In this document: positions 1-6,497 of the stretch, in pieces
Layout: every line of letters starts with the position of its first letter
How positions within the stretch are numbered: position 1 is the first letter of the stretch
Assembly (NCBI GenBank): GCA_964643895.1
Contig: CAZXUE010000031.1
Coordinates: 1 to 7,611 of the forward strand
Direction: 5' to 3'
From: UBA7683 sp964643895
GTDB taxonomy: Bacteria > Patescibacteriota > Saccharimonadia > Saccharimonadales > UBA7683
DNA length: 7,611 nucleotides
Notes under the pieces: generated by a model
Database searches by the model: none
Seen by the model: only the letters and a program-made list of their open reading frames with translations
What the model was told of the DNA's origin: nothing
Translations under genes and position numbers: made by a program

Positions 1-765
1 ATTTTTCGCAAACATCATAGCTTCATGATGATCAAGACTAAAAAATATACCACCATTAGCATTTATAGTAATCGAGCTCGCGTGTCGTGCCACATCATTG
101 GAACGAGATGAGACCCCTAGGCTTATCTCGTTTGATACAATCGCACCCGAAAATCCAGAGCCATCACCGGTAATCGGGCTAGATTTTCCCAAACCATCGC
201 AGTCGTCACCACCGCTGACTTGATATGCTGAGCCAAGCGTCAGCGTTCCTGCGCCAGCAATTGTTGCAAACCGTGTACGGTAGCTTATGGTCACATTATT
301 ACTGCCTACATTAAGAGCATCCTCTGACACGACTTCTTGTAGCTGAATGTTTGCAGTTGCCGTAATAGGAACTTGAAAAGCGGCGCCGGCGGAGCTCGTA
401 ATACTACCTGAGGTTTTTATACCGTTACCTGCAATGTTTATAAGCTTGTAACAACCACTCGGCCGCGAACCTGTAAACGACATCCCAGCCAAAGTAACGG
501 TGTCGCTATCTAAATTATTATTCAATGTTACATCGGCTGAACATGCACCATACACAACATCAAGCGGTAACACCAAGCTGTCGCCCGTTGCCGGAGTGCC
601 TGAAGGGTCCCAGTTGCCTGCTGTGGCGAGGTTGCTATTGCCGCCAGAGCCGGTCCAAGTTTTTGTGGCAGCAAATGCAGCTTGACCGTCAAACAAGAAG
701 AGGCCTGCGCTCATCAGTACAATAAGCAGTCCCAACTTAAAGATATGACCTTTTAGAAATTTCAT
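1..765 (-). CDS. Secreted surface protein with autotransporter-like motif (partial, 3' end off the window)
   Basis: This frame starts at ATG 765-763 and stays open for 255 codons to the left edge, so the C-terminus is missing. Residues 1-32 look like a Sec signal peptide: Lys at 2 and 5, a hydrophobic core at about 11-25, and an A-F-A cleavage site before residue 33. The mature start has a T-W-T-G-S-G-G-N segment followed by a G-N-W-D-P segment (about 36-56), a pattern seen at the start of many passenger/beta-helix repeat surface proteins. The rest is rich in Gly, Ser, Thr, Asn and Val with short alternating strands, as expected of a beta-solenoid, and includes a few cysteines. An AAGGAA ribosome site (771-776) sits 5 nt before the ATG. 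The gene has its own promoter after tsaB, so it is probably a separate transcription unit. The specific ligand or role is not recognisable; an adhesin or cell-surface protein is the likeliest class. Confidence 0.8.
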   Translation of the reverse strand, partial: MKFLKGHIFKLGLLIVLMSAGLFLFDGQAAFAATKTWTGSGGNSNLATAGNWDPSGTPATGDSLVLPLDVVYGACSADVTLNNNLDSDTVTLAGMSFTGSRPSGCYKLINIAGNGIKTSGSITSSAGAAFQVPITATANIQLQEVVSEDALNVGSNNVTISYRTRFATIAGAGTLTLGSAYQVSGGDDCDGLGKSSPITGDGSGFSGAIVSNEISLGVSSRSNDVARHASSITINANGGIFFSLDHHEAMMFAKN

Positions 766-770
766 GTTTT

Positions 771-776
771 TTCCTT
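771..776 (-). promoter_or_regulatory. Ribosome binding site of the secreted protein gene
   Basis: An AAGGAA core within an A-rich stretch lies 5 nt upstream of ATG 765-763. It fixes the start ahead of the signal peptide. The surrounding A-tract would keep the mRNA unstructured here. Confidence 0.6.
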
Positions 777-802
777 TTTTGTTTTTACTAATCTGGCCTC
801 AG

Positions 803-830
803 ATTATCACACCACACAAGTATTTTGCAA
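803..830 (-). promoter_or_regulatory. Predicted extended -10 promoter for the secreted protein gene
   Basis: On the minus strand, TTGCAA (830-825, 4 of 6 to the -35 consensus) is followed by a 16-nt spacer and GATAAT (808-803, 5 of 6), with TGT directly before the -10 box (extended -10). Transcription would begin near 796, giving a leader of about 30 nt. A 6-bp inverted repeat (790-805) overlaps the -10 box and the presumed start site and could affect initiation or the 5' end of the RNA. No terminator is visible between tsaB and this promoter, so operon read-through is also possible. Confidence 0.5.
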
Positions 831-847
831 GCCCCTTATGTTTTAGA

Positions 848-1240
848 CTATTTTCGGGGTTTCGTAATATGTGCCGAAGCTCCGTATTCTGGAATTACAA
901 ATTGCTCCCCAGCGGCCCTAGCTATACTCTCACGTGCAGCTTCCAGCCAGTATTCTCCCTTCGCGCCCACCACAGGAATACTTAAACTATAGGCCAGCGT
1001 ATTTGCTACCGTAATGCCAATTCTGAGGCCGGTGAATGAGCCTGGACCCTGATACACAGCAATACTTGTGAGCGAACTCAGATCTTCTTGCACACTTTTG
1101 AGTAGCATCTCGATACGATCCAGGAGTGTGTCCGAAAGCTCGCGATGCGCCTGCCATCGGTCTGAAGCAATTACGCTGCCGTCACTATTAAGTATACAAA
1201 GCTCTGCTTCAGGTTTGTCAGTTCTGATCGCCAAGATCAC
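848..1240 (-). CDS. tsaB: TsaB, compact form: t6A tRNA-modification scaffold subunit
   Basis: This 130-residue protein matches the N-terminal half of TsaB (YeaZ), the ASKHA-fold partner of TsaD in making N6-threonylcarbamoyl-adenosine at position 37 of ANN-decoding tRNAs. The family signature G-P-G-S-F-T-G-L-R-I-G is at 65-75. The opening strand reads I-L-A-I-R-T, where most TsaB proteins have I-L-A-I-D-T, so the usual acidic residue is Arg. Typical bacterial TsaB has about 220-240 residues; here the chain stops shortly after the V-V-G strand (90-92) and runs through a short helix to a basic tail ending I-T-K-P-R-K. It lacks the second lobe, but the tail and intact frame suggest an evolved short form rather than a broken gene. 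The start is GTG (1240-1238), overlapping the tsaE stop as GTGA, so translation is probably coupled. TsaD and TsaC are not in the window. Confidence 0.87.
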   Translation of the reverse strand: MILAIRTDKPEAELCILNSDGSVIASDRWQAHRELSDTLLDRIEMLLKSVQEDLSSLTSIAVYQGPGSFTGLRIGITVANTLAYSLSIPVVGAKGEYWLEAARESIARAAGEQFVIPEYGASAHITKPRK

Positions 1241-1728
1241 ACAAAACTTCTTTCAAGATTATCGAGTAGATACGTATTTGCATGGGGAACTTTGACAGAA
1301 ATTTCCCGCTCATCAGTATCCTTTGCCTGAATATGCACATGTACACGCTCACTGGGCAGAACATCGTGAACTTGGTTGCCCCACTCAATTGCCACCACAA
1401 CGTTCTGATCACCTTCAACCTCGGCTAATTCATTTGCCACGATACCCGGATCATCCAGCCGGTAAAAATCAAAGTGGTGCAATGCCTTGCCATCTGGGCG
1501 GGTATATACATAGCTGATCGTAAAACTCGGGCTTGCCACCGGGTCAAGAGAGCCAAAACCGTGAGCTAAACCACGCACAAAGGTTGTCTTGCCGCCTCCA
1601 AGATCGCTGGTAAATTCTATTACCTCGCCTCCGCGAAGCTGACTGCCTATGCTCTCGCCAATCTTAATAGTTTCTTCAACACTTGAAGTTACAAAGGTTT
1701 TTTGCAGCATATACCTACTATACCGCAT
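1237..1728 (-). CDS. tsaE: TsaE, P-loop ATPase of t6A tRNA modification
   Basis: TsaE (YjeE) is the cytoplasmic ATPase that cycles with the TsaB-TsaD complex during t6A synthesis. From the 1728 start the protein has 163 residues, close to the usual 140-165. Visible motifs are the Walker A loop D-L-G-G-G-K-T-T-F (42-50; most relatives have D-L-G-A-G-K-T), the switch-like V-A-S-P-S-F-T segment (64-70), the H-F-D-F-Y-R-L strand (85-91) and the A-I-E-W-G segment (113-117), which has the position of Walker B. The start could instead be the ATG at 1710-1708 (residue 7), which lies closer to where family members begin; neither has a good ribosome site. It follows the small membrane protein gene by 19 nt (37 nt if the inner start is used) and overlaps tsaB by 4 nt. 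Confidence 0.93.
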   Translation of the reverse strand: MRYSRYMLQKTFVTSSVEETIKIGESIGSQLRGGEVIEFTSDLGGGKTTFVRGLAHGFGSLDPVASPSFTISYVYTRPDGKALHHFDFYRLDDPGIVANELAEVEGDQNVVVAIEWGNQVHDVLPSERVHVHIQAKDTDEREISVKVPHANTYLLDNLERSFV

Positions 1729-1747
1729 TTTCAGATGCTCGTTGACA

Positions 1748-2038
1748 CTACTCGTTAAATGGGTTTTGGCGATTAGCAGGCAGTCGGGTGCCTGGGTCGC
1801 TCACGTTGCTTTCATTGAGCGCTTTAATCTGCTCAATTGCCTCTTGGTTGAACTTAACTGGTTTAATTTTGTCGATTTCTTGCTGCAAGTAAGTTTGATC
1901 GAGAGGCATACTGCCCAGTTCATTAATGCGTATAAAGACCGCAAGTAAAACCAGCAATACCGCTACCACGATAACAAATACCTGATGCACACGCAGAGTC
2001 TTGCCCAATTGATACCAATAGCGTCCAAGCGATTTCAT
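1748..2038 (-). CDS. Small bitopic membrane protein in the pilP position of the pilus operon
   Basis: The product has 96 residues: a basic N-terminus (1-17), one hydrophobic membrane segment (about 19-37), a polar linker with an acidic/basic helical stretch (about 48-76), and a tail ending R-Q-N-P-F-N-E. There is no lipobox and no beta-rich domain. Its ATG overlaps the pilO stop (ATGA), so it is translated with the PilM-PilN-PilO platform. In diderm T4P operons the next gene is pilP, whose flexible N-terminal part binds the PilN-PilO pair and whose C-terminal domain binds the secretin. A membrane anchor plus short linker without the secretin-binding domain is what a monoderm-type pilus might need. 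That role is inferred from position and layout; I do not recognise a named family. Confidence 0.75.
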   Translation of the reverse strand: MKSLGRYWYQLGKTLRVHQVFVIVVAVLLVLLAVFIRINELGSMPLDQTYLQQEIDKIKPVKFNQEAIEQIKALNESNVSDPGTRLPANRQNPFNE

Positions 2039-2637
2039 TGTTTTTGCCCCGCTTGCTTCTTAACATACAAATTAATAGCTACGGCAACTTCACTGAGTAC
2101 TGCACGGTTCTCGGTATCAGGCGTAAGGTTAATGCTACTCACCTGCGCCTTTCGCTGCGTTGTCTCGATAGTGCGCAAAAAATCGAGTAAGCTGCTGTAG
2201 TTTGCGTCTTTAAAGGTTACGACTATCGGCACCACTATAACGCCTTTAGGTAATACTGTTTTTGTTTTTGTTTTTGTTTTTGCACCATTGCTATTTGCGG
2301 TTGTTGAGACAGGATCGACAAAATCAATACCACCAAGCGTAAGCTTAGAACGAAGTGCAAAGTTTGAAAGTTCAGCAACCACTACTGATTGTTCTTGATT
2401 CTCTGGCAGCACTTTAGCAGCCAAACTTTCTACATAATCAAGCGATTCTATCTGGGACTGCGTGGCACCGTAGGCCTGTATCTTCTTCTTGCTGACCTCG
2501 ATCTCGGCCGAAAGCTTACTCGTTTTAACGGCAACATCTGTCAGTTTGCGGTTAGCTGCGTATACTATCACACCGGTGCCCACAATGATAACCAACACGC
2601 ACGCTAACAGTATATATCGCATACGTCGAGGTGTCAT
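2035..2637 (-). CDS. pilO: PilO-like type IV pilus inner-membrane platform protein
   Basis: PilO pairs with PilN on the outer face of the membrane to form the alignment platform that couples cytoplasmic PilM and the motor to the growing pilus. The 200-residue chain has the family layout: a short basic N-terminus, a membrane helix (about 7-27), a coiled-coil segment (about 31-66), the L-P-E-N stretch (77-80) that begins the PilO core, and a ferredoxin-like region (about 84-193) with the F-L-R-T-I-E segment (153-158). A (Lys-Thr)4 run (120-127), encoded by four perfect 6-nt DNA repeats, sits in a loop between core strands. The ATG overlaps the pilN stop, with a GGGGG-type ribosome site 7 nt upstream. 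Family identity is supported by layout and by its place after pilM-pilN. Confidence 0.88.
   Translation of the reverse strand: MTPRRMRYILLACVLVIIVGTGVIVYAANRKLTDVAVKTSKLSAEIEVSKKKIQAYGATQSQIESLDYVESLAAKVLPENQEQSVVVAELSNFALRSKLTLGGIDFVDPVSTTANSNGAKTKTKTKTVLPKGVIVVPIVVTFKDANYSSLLDFLRTIETTQRKAQVSSINLTPDTENRAVLSEVAVAINLYVKKQAGQKQ
2258..2281 (+). repeat. Four perfect tandem copies of a 6-nt unit (GTTTTT) inside pilO
   Basis: The plus strand shows GTTTTT four times in a row, followed by another G. On the coding strand this reads as alternating AAA and ACA codons, giving four Lys-Thr pairs. Because the unit is two codons long, slippage would change linker length by two residues without a frameshift. 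Confidence 0.9.
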
Positions 2638-3278
2638 TGTACTACCCCCATGTCTTTGAAGTAGGTATCGATCGTTGTGGTATATCGATATGGACTTGCG
2701 GGTGGCTTTGGCTGACTGGCAGGCTGCTCGGTTGTTTCAGCTTGAGTATCAGTTGATTGAGTTGGCTGCTGAGATGTATCTTCAACCTTTTCAAGCAATG
2801 TTATGTTTTTTATCGTGACTGTCTTAAAAAGTCCAACGGCTAAAAGATTGTTTCGTAGTACCGCTGCTAAGCTTTCGTTTTCAACCTCGGCACTAATAAC
2901 AAATGGGGCATCCACGTTCTCGAGTGAAAACTGAAGACCTGTTAGAACGGTGCCGTTTGGCATGGCTCCGCCAATTGTTGTGAGCATTTGAGAAAATTTA
3001 ACGTTTCGTGACTGCAAGCCAGCGATCATATTAATGGTTGCCGAGAGCTGCTGCGCATCTTTTTGTACAGGCTCCAACTGCTGCGCCTTCTTCTGCTCAA
3101 TATCAAGTGTTGCCTGAACATTCTTTTGACGATGATTGAGAAAATAGTATGAAACCACAAGCGCAAGTACTACCAGCGCAGCACTCATGAGAAGAAGTTC
3201 TATATAGCGGCGAAGGACCGTGTTAGAGCGCGCGATACGCATGTTGATCAGCCGCTTTGGAGGTATTAAATTAATCAT
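2634..3278 (-). CDS. pilN: PilN, type IV pilus inner-membrane platform protein
   Basis: PilN is the bitopic membrane protein whose short cytoplasmic N-terminus plugs into PilM and whose outer domain pairs with PilO. The hallmark I-N-L-I-P-P (2-7) is present at the very N-terminus. A membrane helix follows (about 27-47), then a coiled-coil-like stretch rich in Gln, Lys and Glu (about 48-90) and a ferredoxin-like region (about 95-165). A low-complexity Gln/Thr/Pro/Glu-rich segment (about 166-194) separates this region from a last strand segment (195-214). The length of 214 residues is in the family range, the linker accounting for the upper end. The ATG overlaps the pilM stop (ATGA), and pilO overlaps its own stop in the same way. 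Confidence 0.93.
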   Translation of the reverse strand: MINLIPPKRLINMRIARSNTVLRRYIELLLMSAALVVLALVVSYYFLNHRQKNVQATLDIEQKKAQQLEPVQKDAQQLSATINMIAGLQSRNVKFSQMLTTIGGAMPNGTVLTGLQFSLENVDAPFVISAEVENESLAAVLRNNLLAVGLFKTVTIKNITLLEKVEDTSQQPTQSTDTQAETTEQPASQPKPPASPYRYTTTIDTYFKDMGVVQ

Positions 3279-4369
3279 AGCTCAAACACATCCTCTTCTC
3301 GTGCAAGCGCAAGACCGGCGCAAGTAAGAAACCGCGGCAGATCGGCGAATTCCGGCGGTTCAAGTTTTCCAAAATGAACGCGGCTGTTCCATGGAGAAGA
3401 GACGCGTGATGGAACATGAATAGCATCTGTAAGGTAATCGCCGAGGCCTGGCATATTTGCCCCGCCGCCGACTATCAGAATTTGTGAAATTTCGCCGCCT
3501 TCATGCACGCGCTCTTGATAGAACCTCTTCATGCGCTTAATCTCGTGTATTACTTTATCAAGAATCGGCGTTACGGCTCTTTTGATTTTTGCCTGATTCT
3601 TCCCTGGGGCAATACCTTCTTCTACTTTAAGCGCATTGGCCTTTGAGTACGAGATACGCTGTGCAGCTGCAATTGCTTTTGTAAGACTATTACCGCCTTC
3701 ATCTACAGTTCCCGTTACACGTACTGTTGTATCGAGAATACCAACGTCAATTGAATCGCCGCCAACGTCAACAATGATATGCGGACTATCCTGGTCAACG
3801 CCTTCGAACATCTTACACAACTGTGCATCGGCACTAATGTTGGTTTGCGCCAACACTAGCTCAAGACCGAGAAGATCGCAAACGCCGGTGTATGAATCAA
3901 TAATTGTTCGAGGCACCGCAACAATTGATACCAGGTGATTCTCCGGGTCATCAATATCGGTGACTTCATAATCAAAATAAAGATCCTTGGCTGGCAATGG
4001 TATCGATTGCTCAACCTCCAGTTGCACTGCGCTTTGCAGCTCTTTGGGGGACATATGCGGAAGCATAACTACCCGGGTAAATGCCCGCGACACCGGCACG
4101 CTCATTACCGCACGATTGGTAGTTAAGCGTCCGACCACTTTTTCAGCTAACAACGTGTCGACAAGCTTGGCGGCCTTTGGAACGTTAGTAATAACACCAG
4201 AATTCATAACTTTTTCGTCTGTTACAATGCTGCCGAATGCTTGTACCGTCGCGGTGTGTGTATGGGTGTGCTGTTGGAGCTGCAGGAGCTTGACGGTTTG
4301 CGAACCGATGTCTAGGCCAAACAACGGCCGTTTATGGTAAAAAAGCGGATCTTTCATTTTTTTAAGCAT
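3275..4369 (-). CDS. pilM: PilM, actin-like cytoplasmic type IV pilus assembly ATPase-fold protein
   Basis: PilM forms a cytoplasmic ring under the membrane and binds the PilN N-terminus. From ATG 4369 the protein has 364 residues, typical for the family. Visible actin/FtsA-like motifs are phosphate-1 G-L-D-I-G-S-Q-T-V-K (18-27), phosphate-2 D-V-G-G-D-S-I-D-V-G (201-210) and the adenosine motif I-V-G-G-G-A-N-M-P-G (299-308). The segment around 85-130, with E-V-E-Q-S-I-P-L (118-125), fits the SHS2 subdomain. A (His-Thr)3 run (34-39) extends a hairpin after the first strands. The start is uncertain: ATG 4369, ATG 4357 (which best matches typical PilM N-termini) or TTG 4393 directly after the upstream stop; none has a clear ribosome site. 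The stop overlaps the pilN start. Confidence 0.95.
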   Translation of the reverse strand: MLKKMKDPLFYHKRPLFGLDIGSQTVKLLQLQQHTHTHTATVQAFGSIVTDEKVMNSGVITNVPKAAKLVDTLLAEKVVGRLTTNRAVMSVPVSRAFTRVVMLPHMSPKELQSAVQLEVEQSIPLPAKDLYFDYEVTDIDDPENHLVSIVAVPRTIIDSYTGVCDLLGLELVLAQTNISADAQLCKMFEGVDQDSPHIIVDVGGDSIDVGILDTTVRVTGTVDEGGNSLTKAIAAAQRISYSKANALKVEEGIAPGKNQAKIKRAVTPILDKVIHEIKRMKRFYQERVHEGGEISQILIVGGGANMPGLGDYLTDAIHVPSRVSSPWNSRVHFGKLEPPEFADLPRFLTCAGLALAREEDVFEL

Positions 4370-4393
4370 AACCGTTTTAAGAGCGAACCGCAA

Positions 4394-5818
4394 CTATTCA
4401 AACTTCTGTTGGTAGCTTGTAATAGTCCATGTCTTCGCCCCGGAAGAAAGTTTCGTGCCAAACGTAATGGTGCCAGCACCGCTTAAATCAACCGTTTGCC
4501 CAACGGCCGAACCAACATTACCGCTGCCGTCTACCTTGATTTTTCCCCAGTAGGCTTGGAACACCATGCCAGGAAGATTACCCGCGCCGCCAACACTCAC
4601 TGTCTCAAGGTTTTGCGTGTTTTTAAGTGCCGTACCTGTTATTGTTGTACAGCTTGGATTGCATGGAGCATTAGATTTAAAGCTAATAAAATGCATACCT
4701 GTACCGGAGGTATTCGCCAACATCTGCGCCGAACCGCCAACAGTAACGCTGCCGTCAACCACAATTGCTGGTCGACGTGTGCCAACGCTGTTGGCAACAC
4801 GAATCTTTGCCGCACCACCAATGTTAAGATTACCCGTAATATAGACATCACCCGTAATGGTTAAATCGCAACTGCTTGAGAGATCCACATTGCCCGTAAG
4901 CGTAAGATTAGCCGGCCATGTTCTGGTAAATGCATCGGGGTTTCGCCACTGGCTACAATTGTAATTGCTATTACTCATAGAACCCGTTGTCGACATACGT
5001 GCGATATGCGCCGAGCGATCATAGCTCGGAGCAGTTACTGGTGCAGCCGTACATCCAAGTTGCAAGCCAAGCCCTCCGGAGCCAGGCAAAATGTTTTTAC
5101 TTGGATTTGGGCCATACGATGTCTGACCCGTAGCACAGACTGAGCCATATATATACGTACTCCACTGTAAATCAATAGGTTGCCCCGAACTGCATACTTG
5201 TGGATAGCTTGCACCCGGGCTATTACCGGTGGGGCAGGTTTGATGAGCTACATCAACTTTAACCGGCTGTGAGGAGGTACCAATACGAGATGCTCCGCTC
5301 ATCTGGATTTTACCATTTACAAATACGTCAGAATTAGTAATGTTAGCGCTGCCGCCGAGAATCAAACCGCCGGGACCGGTATGCACAGAATAGCCTTCTG
5401 AACCCGTACCAACGGCCGTTACTTTTACTGTTCTTTTGCTAAGTGGTTTTGCAGGGTTATTGAAGTTGTAAGTTTTGGCAGTAGCAGTGATCACCTTTGC
5501 ATTGCCGCCTGAAAGGCTCTCAACTGTACTTGAATAAGTTGCTCTTCCGAGCTGATCTGTGTTTGCAAATACCTGCTCCGTAGCAAAACCGCCAAACGAA
5601 TCGTTCTGATTGAGTCGGTAAAGTGTCTGCTCAATACCCGCCTCTGCCACATATAAAGCTCGTGTTGCATAGGTGGAGCGTTGTGTTTTAGTATATTGCA
5701 CTGCCACAATACCGGCTAAAGAGATACCTATCGCGGTTAGAACAACCATTATTATGAGCGCAGCTGCCAAGAATGAACCGCTGCTATCTTGTAAGTGATG
5801 TTGATCTCTTAGCCGCAT
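4394..5818 (-). CDS. Large PilX-like minor pilin with beta-rich extracellular domain
   Basis: Counting from ATG 5818 there are 474 residues. The N-terminus has the PilX layout: a short polar leader, S-S-G (12-14), a hydrophobic helix (about 15-42) and the A-L-Y-V-A-E-A-G-I-E segment (54-63) typical of PilX N-terminal domains. As in PilX proteins the Glu at +5 of standard prepilins is absent, with cleavage expected after Gly14. The remaining 400 residues are Gly/Ser/Thr/Asn-rich, with repeated short strands such as L-T-I-T-G-D-V-Y-I-T-G-N-L (318-330), suggesting a beta-solenoid. Eight cysteines (195, 209, 228, 256, 288, 317, 386, 390) could form disulfides outside the cell. A GGA ribosome core lies 7 nt before ATG 5818; ATG 5830 is possible but has AGGA with no spacing. 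The likely role is tip component or adhesin of the pilus. Confidence 0.82.
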   Translation of the reverse strand: MRLRDQHHLQDSSGSFLAAALIIMVVLTAIGISLAGIVAVQYTKTQRSTYATRALYVAEAGIEQTLYRLNQNDSFGGFATEQVFANTDQLGRATYSSTVESLSGGNAKVITATAKTYNFNNPAKPLSKRTVKVTAVGTGSEGYSVHTGPGGLILGGSANITNSDVFVNGKIQMSGASRIGTSSQPVKVDVAHQTCPTGNSPGASYPQVCSSGQPIDLQWSTYIYGSVCATGQTSYGPNPSKNILPGSGGLGLQLGCTAAPVTAPSYDRSAHIARMSTTGSMSNSNYNCSQWRNPDAFTRTWPANLTLTGNVDLSSSCDLTITGDVYITGNLNIGGAAKIRVANSVGTRRPAIVVDGSVTVGGSAQMLANTSGTGMHFISFKSNAPCNPSCTTITGTALKNTQNLETVSVGGAGNLPGMVFQAYWGKIKVDGSGNVGSAVGQTVDLSGAGTITFGTKLSSGAKTWTITSYQQKFE

Positions 5819-5822
5819 CTTT

Positions 5823-6497
5823 TTATCCATTCCTAAATACCATTCGTGTTTTATCAGTTGATTCGATCATCTGCCCAAAGGCGCTCTTTCTTAATTTAAT
5901 CTCCAGCTGAACAGAACGCGCGTCCGCAGGCTGCACCTCTTGATTTTGTGCGTTAAAGTAACGCACGGTAAACCCAACAACGTTCTCAGCCATAGCCCTG
6001 TCGGCCGAGCAAGACTCACTCGCTGCGAGCTGTGGGCAGGTTGTTTTTGCCTTGTTATTAGCAACTGACGAAGCAATAACGCGGCGATATAACACATTAT
6101 TCTGTACAAAATAGATAACGTTGTTCTTTTCACTAATGTAATTTGCCGGATCACTAAAGATGATGTTGCTACCAGCATCTTCAACTGCCGTTGCAAGCAC
6201 CAATACTGAGCTGTTGGAACGCCAGCTTTGCCGATCGGCAGGAGCTTGCGGCGCATTACTATCGAGAATACGATTTTGGGCATCTGCAGCCGAGGCCAAG
6301 CGAATGTCATTGGTAACCTGATCGAGCGTATCTTGTGCGTGAGTAAGCAGATCGGCCCGCGTTTGTGTGACGAGGTGTTGCTGCAGCCAGTTCACCATAA
6401 AGTTCATCAGTACCAATGAGAGAATACTAATGATCGTGATTGAAATAATGACCTCAGTCAACGTCACACCACTTGAATTCAGTCGGGTCAGCCTCAT
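5823..6497 (-). CDS. PilW-like minor prepilin
   Basis: The 224-residue protein has a prepilin leader: M-R-L-T-R-L-N-S-S-G (1-10), then V-T-L-T-E (11-15), giving a predicted PilD cut after Gly10 with the conserved Glu at +5. A hydrophobic helix follows (about 16-37). Val replaces the usual Phe at +1. The later region has the PilW pattern of a long amphipathic helix (about 38-66), then strands with an I-Y-F-V-Q-N-N-V-L-Y-R-R segment (128-139) and a pair of cysteines (154, 163) that could bridge a loop. The ATG overlaps the previous gene's stop (ATGA) and is preceded by AGGA at 8-nt spacing. It probably belongs to the minor-pilin tip/priming complex with its two neighbours. Confidence 0.85.
   Translation of the reverse strand: MRLTRLNSSGVTLTEVIISITIISILSLVLMNFMVNWLQQHLVTQTRADLLTHAQDTLDQVTNDIRLASAADAQNRILDSNAPQAPADRQSWRSNSSVLVLATAVEDAGSNIIFSDPANYISEKNNVIYFVQNNVLYRRVIASSVANNKAKTTCPQLAASESCSADRAMAENVVGFTVRYFNAQNQEVQPADARSVQLEIKLRKSAFGQMIESTDKTRMVFRNG

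Noticed and set aside
790..805. Terminator after tsaB
   Set aside because: The stem is only 6 bp and is followed on the minus strand by an A-rich rather than T-rich run.
1717..1750. TATAGT box before tsaE as an internal promoter
   Set aside because: The -10 box is good, but no acceptable -35 box lies at 16-18 nt (the best is TGTCAA at 19 nt), and the start site would fall on the inner ATG.
2258..2281. Phase-variable switch in pilO
   Set aside because: The repeat unit is six nt, so copy-number change does not shift the frame and cannot switch the gene off.
3987..4340. Plus-strand open frames such as 3987-4340, 4496-4864 and 1649-1948
   Set aside because: They lie antisense to confidently identified genes (pilM, the PilX-like gene, tsaE), show no domain motifs and are explained as mirror frames of real coding sequence.
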